Origin: CAZWSX01 sp964636985
GTDB taxonomy: Bacteria; Planctomycetota; Planctomycetia; Pirellulales; Pirellulaceae
Direction: 5' to 3'
NCBI GenBank assembly: GCA_964636985.1
Contig: CAZWSX010000006.1
Coordinates: 124,001-188,000, forward strand
DNA: 64,000 nucleotides
A program made the position numbers and the translations under genes. Shown here piece by piece: positions 34,607 through 43,378 of this stretch. How positions within the stretch are numbered: the first letter of the stretch is position 1; each line of letters begins with the position of its first letter. The notes below the pieces were generated by a model. It was not told where the DNA came from. It searched no databases and worked only from the letters and a program-made list of their open reading frames with translations.

Positions 34607-35380
34607 ATGGATATCGAATACATCTCGCTGCTCGGCGAACTTCAGCGACTTTATTCGCAGCCGCGGTCGATTGAAAGGTTTCGTGACTACTTGTCGACCA
34701 TGATCGACGAGACCGGCGACGACTTGGCCTATCCGCCGCTCAACTTCGCCAACCCAATGGCCAAGGAGCATCTGCTGGAGCAGGTCGAAGCACTGATCGC
34801 CATGAATGCCGATGCGATTGTCCGCGACGCCATCGAACAAACGATGCCGGACCGGGAGAGTATTCCTGGCCACTACAAAGCGTCGCTTGTGGTGGTGGAC
34901 GATTTCAAAGGAGGCTGGACCAACCGCACGCATTACGAGTACCTCTCGCGGCGGCTCGTTCCGCCGGAGTCGCTGCCCCCAAAGCAGCGTGCCCGATTCT
35001 GGATTACCGGAATCTTGTGGAGCAGCGAAGGGCCGTCGGCCGCCCGCGTTCGCGAGGCGATGTTGCAGGCCATCTATCGGTTGATCGCGGTGGAGACGCG
35101 CGGCGAGGCAAAAACGATCGGCGCCTTGCTCGATCAGGAAGCGTGGGTGATGGCCAAGTCGGCGACGACGCTTCCCGAACTCGATTCCGAATCGGCTGCG
35201 ATTACCCGCGAAGTGATCATAGCCCATCGCGACGTGTCAGTCGACGACATGGCGACGACGATCGAATGCCTCTTCGGCGATGAAGCAGCGCAAACCCTTG
35301 GATACCAGGGAAAATGCCTCGAACACTGGGCGGGCTTGCGATTGGCCGTTCACAATGCCAAGGCCGTGCCGCACTTCTGA
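34607..35380 (+). CDS. Conserved-looking protein of unknown function
   Basis: A 257-residue soluble protein with no signal peptide or membrane helix and even codon use, so a real gene. Residues 1-75 look helical. The middle carries HYKASLVVVDDFKGGWTNR and LVPPESLPPKQRARFWITGI. The C-terminal half has TIECLFGDEAAQTLGYQG. No family is recognised. A GGAG lies about ten bases before the ATG. The TPR gene follows 62 bases later on the same strand. Confidence 0.65.
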   Translation: MDIEYISLLGELQRLYSQPRSIERFRDYLSTMIDETGDDLAYPPLNFANPMAKEHLLEQVEALIAMNADAIVRDAIEQTMPDRESIPGHYKASLVVVDDFKGGWTNRTHYEYLSRRLVPPESLPPKQRARFWITGILWSSEGPSAARVREAMLQAIYRLIAVETRGEAKTIGALLDQEAWVMAKSATTLPELDSESAAITREVIIAHRDVSVDDMATTIECLFGDEAAQTLGYQGKCLEHWAGLRLAVHNAKAVPHF

Positions 35381-35442
35381 TCTTCTCGCAGTGATAGCAC
35401 CTGGCGTAAACTTGCGGCCAACCGAACCTGTTCCAGGAGGGA

Positions 35443-36777
35443 ATGGCCGTGGTGCGCTATGGAATCTTTCTTGCGGTGGTTCTTGCCCCAATCGTGGCCT
35501 CGGCTGAGGAGCGCGATCCGTGGATCGGCAAGCTGGTTGTTCTTAAACCCAGTGCGGTCCTACTTAAAGACAACGCACCCGTTGATATCCGATTTCTAAA
35601 GGTGCCAGCGACTGTTTTTGATGCGGACCAGAATCGCGTTTTTCTCGGACGCGGATGGGTCAAGAAGGTCGACGTGCTGGACCCGGACCAGGCGATCGAG
35701 TTCTGCGACGAACAGCTCAAGGTTAATCCAAACGACGCGAAGGCGTGGCAACTTCGAGGGCTAGCATGGATGGGCAAAAAGGAAAATCAAAAGGCCATCG
35801 ATTGCCTCGATGAAGCGCTGCGGCTCGATTCGACGTTTTCGGAAGCAGCATTCTATCGAGCACACATAAGGGCCTGCATGTACCTCGATAGCAAGGAATA
35901 TGTCCCTGCGATCCATCTTGATCCGACAAACCCCCTTCCGTACCTGTGTCGTGGATTCCTCCTGCTAGGACGTGGGGCCGTCGAAGAAGCCATCCTTGAT
36001 TGTAACCGTGCTGTCGACGTCGATCCTGAGTGCCACGAGGCATTTCGACTTCGTGGCGACATCGCAATGATGCAACGCGACTATGAGGCCGCAAAGAAGG
36101 ACTATGGCGAGGCCATTAAACACAATCCCAGAAACGCCGGGACTTTTCACAATCGGGCCGTAGCGTGGATTGAGGAACGAAATTCCGATAAGGCAACGCA
36201 AGACATTAAAGAGGCCATGCGAATAGAACCGCTCGAGGCATCGCATTACAACCTGCGCAGTTGTTGTTGGATTGTTGAGCGAAAATACGAGAAGGCAATT
36301 GCCGACCTATCTGAGAGTATTCGACTACAGCCATACCACTCGAAACCATACGGCCTGAAAGGCGACGCGCATCAGCTACTCGAACAGTATCAAGAAGCAA
36401 TTGAAGACTACAAGGCTTGCGCAAGTCTTGATCGCGAAGATGCGCATCCCGTTCTGGGGATTGCAATGATTTACGCGGCCTGCCCGGACGCTGAAATTCG
36501 CGACGGCAAAAAAGCGCTTGAATATGCGCTGAGGGCATTTTCGATGGCAAACGTGGAGCAGGAGTCAACGCTTTCCGTCCTTGCCGCTGCGTATGCTGAA
36601 ACAGGCGACTGGAAGAACGCGATCCGCTTCCAGAAAGAGGCGATCGAAAAGGCGCCCGAGAGTTCAAAGCAAGTCCGAAAAACGACGTTGCAACTTTACG
36701 AGAATCGTGAGCCGTTACGTGTCACGAGAGAGGAGCTTGAAAAAGGGCAAAGGTTTTCACTTTTCTTTTCACTGTAG
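35443..36777 (+). CDS. Exported TPR-repeat protein
   Basis: A protein of about 444 residues. An N-terminal signal peptide (RYGIFLAVVLAPIVASAEE) is followed by a small SH3-like beta segment (IGKLVVLK to GWVKKVDVL, residues 30-80). About eight TPR units then fill residues 85-400 (for instance AKAWQLRGLAWMGKKENQKA, then AIADLSESIRLQPYHSKPYG). It likely scaffolds protein contacts in the periplasm. The AGGAGGG at 35434 is too close to the ATG at 35443; GTG codons at 35449 or 35452 have normal spacing and leave the signal intact. The base composition looks more AT-rich than its neighbours. Confidence 0.82.
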   Translation: MAVVRYGIFLAVVLAPIVASAEERDPWIGKLVVLKPSAVLLKDNAPVDIRFLKVPATVFDADQNRVFLGRGWVKKVDVLDPDQAIEFCDEQLKVNPNDAKAWQLRGLAWMGKKENQKAIDCLDEALRLDSTFSEAAFYRAHIRACMYLDSKEYVPAIHLDPTNPLPYLCRGFLLLGRGAVEEAILDCNRAVDVDPECHEAFRLRGDIAMMQRDYEAAKKDYGEAIKHNPRNAGTFHNRAVAWIEERNSDKATQDIKEAMRIEPLEASHYNLRSCCWIVERKYEKAIADLSESIRLQPYHSKPYGLKGDAHQLLEQYQEAIEDYKACASLDREDAHPVLGIAMIYAACPDAEIRDGKKALEYALRAFSMANVEQESTLSVLAAAYAETGDWKNAIRFQKEAIEKAPESSKQVRKTTLQLYENREPLRVTREELEKGQRFSLFFSL

Positions 36778-36875
36778 ATAAGGAGCAATAGCAACGATGC
36801 GGCTCTGGAGCCGATCTGTGGAGTGGTCTTGAGCTTGCAATCAGCAGAGTGTCAATCACGCCCCCAAGAAACGCT

Positions 36876-36903
36876 CGACGGCGAACCGTTCGGCTCGCCG
36901 TCG
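36876..36903. terminator. Hairpin between convergent genes
   Basis: CGACGGCGA, a ten-base loop and TCGCCGTCG form a perfect 9-bp stem midway between the stops of the TPR gene (plus) and the SHD1 gene (minus). Position suggests a bidirectional terminator; no T-tract is present. Confidence 0.45.
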
Positions 36904-36980
36904 TCGCCAATCGCTCCCTGACAAGTCAGGGCTTCTCGTGAATCGTTCGGGTTGGCTTGCTCGGAGTCAACCCGCCGTTG

Positions 36981-38525
36981 CTACGGTGTCAACCAAATCA
37001 GGCCTAGCACCGACGTTGCTTGCAGCATCGCTCCGCGTCGGCTGAGTGGCAGCGGCGAAATGTATCGTGGGGCACAACTGCCGGGGCGATAGTAGCCCAG
37101 ATCGTATTGGCACTCGCCGGGCGGGTTGATCCCCATCTTGTACGGCAGGACGAAAATCGTTCCAAAAAAGTGGGCACCTGAGACAAATGGCTGAGCAACG
37201 GGTCCCACCGTGTGGCCGTACCGTTCGAGGTTGACGTCTTCCCAGTAGAGCGGCTTGTGGCAAAGGCCGGAGGCTTTCCAAGCGAACGTCGACGAGGCCC
37301 ATTGACGCGATTGGAACACGTCGTCGCCAATCGCGCATTCGTTGGGAAGATCCCACCAGGCGTTGACGAAGCACTGGTCGTTGTTGGCGAGCGCCAGATA
37401 CAACAGCTCCTGCGTCCCCTGGGCCGATTCGATCACCACGCGGCCGTTTCTGAAGTCGATCAGTTTGCCGTTGGCAACCACGCTGCCGTTGCGGTCTCTC
37501 CAGTCGCGCGATTCGAGCTTGGCCATCGAGCGGGCCAACCGGTCGGCGTATTGCCCGGCGGTCTCGTCGGCATTGGGATCGGGCTGGTATCGTGGCGTGA
37601 TATCGAGCGAGGCTTTGCTGTAGGTGCGGAGGGCCCGCGAGCGGACGCGGCGCGATTGGTCGGCGCAAAACTCGCCTTCCTCGCAGCAATCGCGGTCGTT
37701 GTAAACTTCGGCGCAGTTCCGAACCTTTGAATCTGGCGTGTACTGGGGAGGACGCTGCTGCCGAGAGTTGAGATCCCGCTCGGCGCGATCGATCCCGTAG
37801 TCTTCGTCCTGATTCAATGGGCTTCGCGGCGGCGTACCGGGGGCTGGCGTTCGAGCAGGCGGCGTCCTTCGCGCTGGCGGAGCCGGCGGTGGGACTTCAT
37901 CGTCCTGAAACTTGTTGTCCTGAAGCCCATCGTCCTGGAAATTGCTGTCGTCTTGAAATTGATCCTGGAAGCTGGCCGCGGGGCGAGCCTTCTCTGGGTC
38001 GTCCATCTCGCCGGTGGCGGGGACAACGCCTTCATCTTCCCCGGCCGACGGAGGTTCGATCAGTTCGACCGTGAATCCGGCCGGCGCCACGTAACTTTGG
38101 GGAGGGCTTTTAGGCGTGGGTGTTGCCGCTTTGGATTGGATGGGACGCGACGATGCGCGATTGGCCATCTGAATGCGATTGGTGCCGTCTTCGGCTGCTT
38201 TGCGAACGCCGGGCGTCATCGGAATGTTGACGCTCGCTTCGCCCTGCTTCGTCGGGCGGCTGCCAACAGCCATCCCGGGGTTTCGAACGATGGTGCTGTT
38301 GTCTTCGGCAACAGGGCTCAAGCGGAAGACGGGCTGCGAGAATCCGCGAGGCTGAGAAGCGGGGGCTTGTGCGAAAACAAAAGAAGGGAAGATTCCTGCC
38401 ACGGCGACAGCAGTGACTGCTTGTCGCGCGAAGCGAACGAACGATGTCCAGCGATCAGTTCTCTTCTTTTCCGAAGGAATGATCGGGGCTGTAGTTGGGC
38501 GATTCCTGCGTGATCGCGATATCAT
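36981..38525 (-). CDS. Exported protein with SHD1-like domain and FQDD repeats
   Basis: A 514-residue protein. A hydrophobic signal (AVTAVAVAGIFPSFVFAQA, about residues 34-52) is followed by a disordered Pro-rich region with a run of FQDD/FQDDx units (about residues 195-220). A segment RDWRDRNGSVVANGKLIDF to QELLYLALANNDQ (about 335-385) matches the SLA1 homology domain 1 seen in many planctomycete proteins. The conserved C-terminal domain has WEDVNLERYGH and GSCAPRYISPLPLSRRG. The ATG at 38525 overlaps the guaB end by 71 bases; no start lies between the guaB stop and the signal. Function unknown, probably envelope. Confidence 0.7.
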   Translation of the reverse strand: MISRSRRNRPTTAPIIPSEKKRTDRWTSFVRFARQAVTAVAVAGIFPSFVFAQAPASQPRGFSQPVFRLSPVAEDNSTIVRNPGMAVGSRPTKQGEASVNIPMTPGVRKAAEDGTNRIQMANRASSRPIQSKAATPTPKSPPQSYVAPAGFTVELIEPPSAGEDEGVVPATGEMDDPEKARPAASFQDQFQDDSNFQDDGLQDNKFQDDEVPPPAPPARRTPPARTPAPGTPPRSPLNQDEDYGIDRAERDLNSRQQRPPQYTPDSKVRNCAEVYNDRDCCEEGEFCADQSRRVRSRALRTYSKASLDITPRYQPDPNADETAGQYADRLARSMAKLESRDWRDRNGSVVANGKLIDFRNGRVVIESAQGTQELLYLALANNDQCFVNAWWDLPNECAIGDDVFQSRQWASSTFAWKASGLCHKPLYWEDVNLERYGHTVGPVAQPFVSGAHFFGTIFVLPYKMGINPPGECQYDLGYYRPGSCAPRYISPLPLSRRGAMLQATSVLGLIWLTP

Positions 38526-39936
38526 GGGGATGGCTTTCTCGCACACTGGCGGCCGAGACTTGGATGAACCGAGTTTCGCTCCGCAGTTCCTCGATCGTTC
38601 GCGTTCCGCAATACCCCATGCCTGCTCGCAGTCCACCGACGAGCTGGTACACAAAGTCGCTCAATGCGCCTTTGAAGGGTACGCGTCCTTCGACCCCTTC
38701 GGGGACTAACTTTCCGTTGCCGGCACCTTTAGCCTGGCGATAGCGTTCGCTGGAGCCTTTCACCATCGCTCCGAGCGAGCCCATGCCGCGATAGGCTTTA
38801 AACGTCCGTCCTTGGTACAAAATCATCTTGCCGGGGCTCTCGGCTAATCCAGCGAAAAGCCCGCCAATCATCACACAATGCGCTCCGGCTGCTAGCGCCT
38901 TGGTAATGTCTCCGGAAAAACGAATCCCTCCGTCGGCGATGATTGGAGTTTTCGATCCCTTCGCCGCCTGTGCCGCTTCATAAATCGCCGTGATTTGCGG
39001 GACGCCAACGCCCGAAATCACCCTTGTTGTACATATCGAACCAGGCCCGATGCCGACTTTCACCGCATCGGCACCAGCCGCGATCAAATCGCGGGCACCG
39101 TCGCGAGTGGCCACGTTTCCAGCGACCACGTCGATATCGTACCTTCGCTTAATTTCCCGGACGGTTTCGATTACGTTCGCCGAGTGCCCGTGCGCGCTAT
39201 CGACGATCAGTACGTCGACGTCTTTCGCAATCAGGCTGGCAACGCGGTCGAAATCGTGCACCCCAACTGCCGCGCCGACACGCAATCTGCCCAGCTTGTC
39301 TTTGCTGGCATTGGGGAACCGTTTCATCATGTCGATGTCTTTGATCGTGATGAGTCCGGTCAGACGGTAAAGATCGTCCACCAGGAGAAGTTTCTCCACC
39401 TTTTTAGCCGTCAAAATCCGTTCAGCTTCTTCTAGCGTCAAATTTCCCGTTGCTGTCACGAGGGTGTCTTTGGTCATCACCTCCCCGACCAACTGGTCGC
39501 CAGCATCCAAAAACCGCAAGTCTCGCCGCGTAATGATGCCCAGCAGCTTGCCGCTAGCGTCGGTGATCGGCACCCCGGAAACGTTTGCTTGCTCCATCAG
39601 CTGCTTGCATCGACTGACCGGCTCGTCGGGCGTCAGCGTGACCGGATCGCGAATGATCCCGTTGGCGCTCCGCTTGACCTTAAGGACTTCCTCGGTCTGC
39701 TGCTCGATCGACATGTTCTTATGGATGACGCTCAGCCCCCCTTCCTTGGCCAGGGCGATCGCCATGTCGGACTCGCTGACGGTGTCCATCGGCGAGCTCA
39801 GGAGCGGAATGTTAAGCGGGATGCGGTTGGTCAACCGCGAAGCCACGCTCACCTCGTTGGGAACCACATCGCTAAAGCGGGGTTCAAGAAGCACGTCGTC
39901 AAACGTAATGCCCGTGTGGCGAATCTTGTCTTCCAT
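38455..39936 (-). CDS. guaB: IMP dehydrogenase
   Basis: A 493-residue enzyme oxidising IMP to XMP with NAD, the committed step of GMP synthesis. It has TFDDVLLEPRFSDV at the start, a CBS pair at about residues 95-205, the catalytic loop GIGPGSICTTRVISGVG with its Cys, DGGIRFSGDITKALAAGA, and the flap region YRGMGSLGAM. All catalytic elements are present. The downstream SHD1-like gene overlaps its 3' end on the same strand. Confidence 0.97.
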   Translation of the reverse strand: MEDKIRHTGITFDDVLLEPRFSDVVPNEVSVASRLTNRIPLNIPLLSSPMDTVSESDMAIALAKEGGLSVIHKNMSIEQQTEEVLKVKRSANGIIRDPVTLTPDEPVSRCKQLMEQANVSGVPITDASGKLLGIITRRDLRFLDAGDQLVGEVMTKDTLVTATGNLTLEEAERILTAKKVEKLLLVDDLYRLTGLITIKDIDMMKRFPNASKDKLGRLRVGAAVGVHDFDRVASLIAKDVDVLIVDSAHGHSANVIETVREIKRRYDIDVVAGNVATRDGARDLIAAGADAVKVGIGPGSICTTRVISGVGVPQITAIYEAAQAAKGSKTPIIADGGIRFSGDITKALAAGAHCVMIGGLFAGLAESPGKMILYQGRTFKAYRGMGSLGAMVKGSSERYRQAKGAGNGKLVPEGVEGRVPFKGALSDFVYQLVGGLRAGMGYCGTRTIEELRSETRFIQVSAASVRESHPHDIAITQESPNYSPDHSFGKEEN

Positions 39937-40102
39937 CGTCGTTTCCCTCGCGCTTTCTCAGCCGCGCTTCTCAATCGCGTCAGTCCCTCTGGTGCGCCAC
40001 GGTCGTGGCCCGGGGAATGGAAAGAATCCCGTATTATGCCCGAGAAACGAGCCAGCGCGAACGGGGCGAGCCGCCGAACCGTAACCCAAGTGTCGCACTC
40101 GC

Positions 40103-41629
40103 CTAACCGCGAAAGAAGATGAACGTCATTGCGACGAACAGCGGGATCAGGATCGCTCCGCTGTAAAGCATGTAGCCAAAGAACGAGGGCATGTGGACGC
40201 CGTTTTCTTCGGCGATGGCCTTCACCATGAAGTTGGGACCGTTGCCAATGTAGGTGTTGGCTCCCATGAAAACGGCACCGCAACTGATCGCGGCCATGAT
40301 TTTGGCCGACGCCTGCGTCGGCTCTGTCTGGAGCAGTTCCAAAAGGTACGTTGACCCCTCCGTACTAATGCCTTTACTGCCGCACGCGGTGGCGGCCAGC
40401 GTGACGTACGTGGGAGCATTATCCAGGAAGCCGGAGAGAAGACCCGTCGCCCAAAAGTACTGCCAGGGGTGCGACAACCCGAATGTGAAGCCGAAGATAT
40501 CGCGTTCGTTCCTGCCCCAGGCGTTCAAAATCTGAATGGCCGGCGCCATGGTGATGAAGATGCCCGCGAACAACACGGCGACTTCGATCATGGGGCTCAA
40601 CGAAAAATTGTTCCGTTTCCGATTGGCGGGCGAAGTCGTGGCATAGGCCACCACCGCGAGGCCGGCCAACATCCCTTCGAGGAATCCGAACGGGAGCTTT
40701 AAGTGGCCATGGGCGAAGATCGCCGCCACGACGCCAAGCAAGAACACAATGTTGAGCGCACCGTCGATGCCAAGCGGCTCGTGTTTCATCACCTCTTCCA
40801 ACTGCGAGCCGTGGCGGGCTTTTTCCTCGCGGTCGAACACGACCATGTCATAGAGAATGTAAGCGACGATCAGCGCCGCGTTGATGAACATCCATTCTTC
40901 AAAAAGATGGATAGCCGTCCATTCGAACGGCACACCCTTGGTGAATCCCATGAACAAAGGCGGGTCGCCAAGCGGCGTGAGAAGTCCGCCGCAGTTCGAG
41001 ACGACAAAGATGAAGAACACGACAATGTGAGCTTTGGCGCGGCGCGTTCTATTGGCACGCAACAGCGGGCGAATCAAAACGACCGATGCGCCTGTGGTCC
41101 CGATGATGCTGGCGAGAACGGCCCCAATGAGCATCAGGACGGCGTTGGACAAAGTTGTTCCAGCCAGCGAACCGCGGATGTAGATGCCGCCACTGATGAC
41201 ATACAGTGCGCCCAGAAGCAGCACGAAGGAAACATATTCCTGAACGGCGTGGATCAGCGCGTGCCGGCCTCCCGCACCCGTGGTGAGCAGATAGCCGATC
41301 ACAATCACCGAAAGAATGCCTGCGACGATCCCCTTGTTCGCGTGCTGCTCCCACCAGTGATGGAACGTGAGAGGGAAAACAGCAATCGCGAGCAGCAATG
41401 CGGCAAACGGGGCAATGGCCCAAAGAGGAAGGTCTTTGCCGATGTCGTGAGTCACTCCCGCATGGGTTTCGCCCGAGTCGGTGCCCTCTGCGGCGTTCTC
41501 TTCGGCGCTGGCGGACTCGACCCTTTTCGCCTCCGTTTCGCTCGCTTGCCACGCGTGGGCCATGGCCGAAACCGTAGCGAGATAAATCAAGGCGGCGAAA
41601 ACAACATGGCACCAACGACTAGAAATCAT
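40103..41629 (-). CDS. nhaD: NhaD-type sodium/proton antiporter
   Basis: A 508-residue membrane protein of the ion transporter superfamily. An N-terminal signal-like helix (VVFAALIYLATVSAMAHAWQ) and an acidic hydrophilic stretch precede about a dozen helices. NhaD signature segments are present: TTGASVVLIRPLLRANRTR, VSNCGGLLTPLGDPPLFMGF, FLDNAPTYVTLAATA and SCGAVFMGANTYIGNGPNFM. It exports Na+ or Li+ against protons. The presence of NhaD suits a marine or saline habitat, but does not prove it. Confidence 0.92.
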   Translation of the reverse strand: MISSRWCHVVFAALIYLATVSAMAHAWQASETEAKRVESASAEENAAEGTDSGETHAGVTHDIGKDLPLWAIAPFAALLLAIAVFPLTFHHWWEQHANKGIVAGILSVIVIGYLLTTGAGGRHALIHAVQEYVSFVLLLGALYVISGGIYIRGSLAGTTLSNAVLMLIGAVLASIIGTTGASVVLIRPLLRANRTRRAKAHIVVFFIFVVSNCGGLLTPLGDPPLFMGFTKGVPFEWTAIHLFEEWMFINAALIVAYILYDMVVFDREEKARHGSQLEEVMKHEPLGIDGALNIVFLLGVVAAIFAHGHLKLPFGFLEGMLAGLAVVAYATTSPANRKRNNFSLSPMIEVAVLFAGIFITMAPAIQILNAWGRNERDIFGFTFGLSHPWQYFWATGLLSGFLDNAPTYVTLAATACGSKGISTEGSTYLLELLQTEPTQASAKIMAAISCGAVFMGANTYIGNGPNFMVKAIAEENGVHMPSFFGYMLYSGAILIPLFVAMTFIFFRG

Positions 41630-41762
41630 GCGCGCGGGAATTCCTCAACCGGATCGTGCTGGAAGGCATTGCCTGAGACTGAATTGTTGTGCATCCTAGC
41701 AAGTCAACGGGACATCGGGTCGATGAGTAGTGGGACACTTCATTGAGACGCAGGTAGAAGCC

Positions 41763-42419
41763 ATGGCTAAAAAGTTAAAGGACGCGAGATCCAAACCTGT
41801 TAAAACCGCCAAGGCGGAGCCAGCGAAAAAAGCCGCTGCAAAAAAGCTTCCAGCCAAGAAAGGAGCAATCAAGAAAGCCGCTGTGAAAAAGGCTGCTGTG
41901 GTGGGTGCCGCTCAGAAGCTGGCCGAGACAATGTCGTCCGGATCGCGTTACTGGTTAGTCAAATCGGAGCCCGAGTCGTTCTCGATCCAGGACCTGGCGA
42001 AATCGCCGAATCAAACGACGCACTGGAACGGCGTTCGCAACTACCAGGCTCGCAACATGCTTCGTGACGACATGAAGCAAGGCGAACTCGTTTTGTTCTA
42101 TCACAGCAGCAGCGATCCACCCTCGGTGGTGGGCGTGGCCGAGATATCGCGAGAAGGTTATCCCGACTTCACGCAATGGGATAAGGCTAGCCAGTACTAC
42201 GACGAGGGATCGACGAAAGACAGCCCCCGTTGGTTCATGATCGATATTCGCCTTAAAGAAATCTTCGACGCACCGATCGAGCTTTCGCGGTTGCGCGAGG
42301 AGAAATCGCTCAGCGAAATGGTGCTGCTCCAGCGCGGTTCGCGGCTTTCGGTCCAACCGGTGAGCAAGTCGGAGTTCGAAGCAATTTTGAAAATGGCGAA
42401 CTCGGACCTGGCAGGCTAG
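41763..42419 (+). CDS. EVE-domain protein with histone H1-like lysine-rich tail
   Basis: A 218-residue protein. The first 46 residues are a basic Ala/Lys/Pro tail with 16 lysines (KKAAAKKLPAKKGAIKKAAV), like bacterial H1 homologues. Residues 60-215 are an EVE/PUA-like domain: YWLVKSEPESFSIQDLA, TTHWNGVRNYQARNMLRDDM, LFYHSSSDPPSVVGVAEI and SPRWFMIDI. EVE domains bind modified bases such as 5-methylcytosine in DNA or modified RNA. The tail would give sequence-independent DNA or RNA binding. The ATG at 41763 starts exactly at the tail. The stop shares CTAG with the stop of the convergent deacetylase-family gene. Confidence 0.88.
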   Translation: MAKKLKDARSKPVKTAKAEPAKKAAAKKLPAKKGAIKKAAVKKAAVVGAAQKLAETMSSGSRYWLVKSEPESFSIQDLAKSPNQTTHWNGVRNYQARNMLRDDMKQGELVLFYHSSSDPPSVVGVAEISREGYPDFTQWDKASQYYDEGSTKDSPRWFMIDIRLKEIFDAPIELSRLREEKSLSEMVLLQRGSRLSVQPVSKSEFEAILKMANSDLAG

Positions 42420-43372
42420 TCGCGTTCCAGCAGCCGCGTAAGCGACTTCGCGATCGCCCGAAAGTCGTCCTTGGCGTACCCGCCGCTGGCGGTGGTGACG
42501 GTTGGGATCGAGCGTTCCGCCAAGGCGTCAACGGTCAAGGTGTCCCGTTCCAAGAGTTCATCCGGCGTGAGAGACATCGCGCCGAGCGGGTCGCCCATCA
42601 GGACATCGGCACCCAGGTTGCAAAACGCGATGGCAACCTTGCCGTTGCGCTCGCACAGGTCGAGGAATCTCGACAGAGCCCGGCGCAGTTCGTGGAGATA
42701 CTTTGTGCCGTCGGTTCCCAGATCCAAGGGAACGCCGATGTCGATTCGGTTCTTGGCCGCTTCATCGCGGTTAGGGTAGACGTCGGCGTTGAAGACATCG
42801 AGGATCTTCACGCTGGGATCGTTCATAAAACAGTGGCAAACACCGTTGCCTTGATGGGCGTCGAGATCGATGTAGGCGACGATGTCGTCGCGAGCGATTT
42901 TTTCTTCGCGGCGCAGGAGATGAACCGCGACAGCGACGTCGTTGAAGAGGCAGAATCCCGCTGGTTTGTCCGGCCTGGCGTGGTGGAAGCCGCCGCCCAA
43001 ATTCATCGCCAGTCGATGCTCCAGCGCGAGTCTGGCCGCCTGCACCGTGCCGGCGGCCGCCCAACGAACCGGTGTTACCAGCCCGTTCTGGAGCCAAAAA
43101 TTGGGCATGTAAGCGGCCAGGCCGATATCGAACGCTTTGGCCAAGCCGGCCGAAGTGCGGACCCTCGCCAGATGCTCGGGCGAATGGACGATCGCCAGGT
43201 CCTCAAACGACACCGGTTCAGTTGGCGCCGCGTCTAAGGTTGCCAGCTGCGCGCCGAACTCTTCTTCGAGCAACTCCCAAACTTTTTGGTACTTGCGGGC
43301 GTCGAAGGGATGGAGCCGCTCCAAGCCCCACAGTCGAACGTTGTAATTCGGCGAGTAGACGATTCGCGGCAT
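42416..43372 (-). CDS. Histone deacetylase family (HDAC11-like) amidohydrolase
   Basis: A 318-residue zinc amidohydrolase. Active-site elements are all visible: tandem His130-His131 (GGGFHHARPDKPAGFCLFND), Asp171 and His173 in YIDLDAHQGNGV, the third zinc ligand in LMGDPLG, and the Tyr of SGGYAKD. Bacterial members deacetylate acetyl-polyamines, acetoin-related targets or lysine side chains. It follows the ALO-type oxidase by six bases on the same strand, and its stop overlaps the stop of the lysine-tailed EVE gene. Confidence 0.9.
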   Translation of the reverse strand: MPRIVYSPNYNVRLWGLERLHPFDARKYQKVWELLEEEFGAQLATLDAAPTEPVSFEDLAIVHSPEHLARVRTSAGLAKAFDIGLAAYMPNFWLQNGLVTPVRWAAAGTVQAARLALEHRLAMNLGGGFHHARPDKPAGFCLFNDVAVAVHLLRREEKIARDDIVAYIDLDAHQGNGVCHCFMNDPSVKILDVFNADVYPNRDEAAKNRIDIGVPLDLGTDGTKYLHELRRALSRFLDLCERNGKVAIAFCNLGADVLMGDPLGAMSLTPDELLERDTLTVDALAERSIPTVTTASGGYAKDDFRAIAKSLTRLLERD

Positions 43373-43378
43373 GCGGTT

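Noticed and set aside
40703..41746. Plus-strand open frame of 347 codons
   Set aside because: Antisense to nhaD; the translation is His/Arg/Asp-rich with no hydrophobic core, a shadow of a membrane protein gene.
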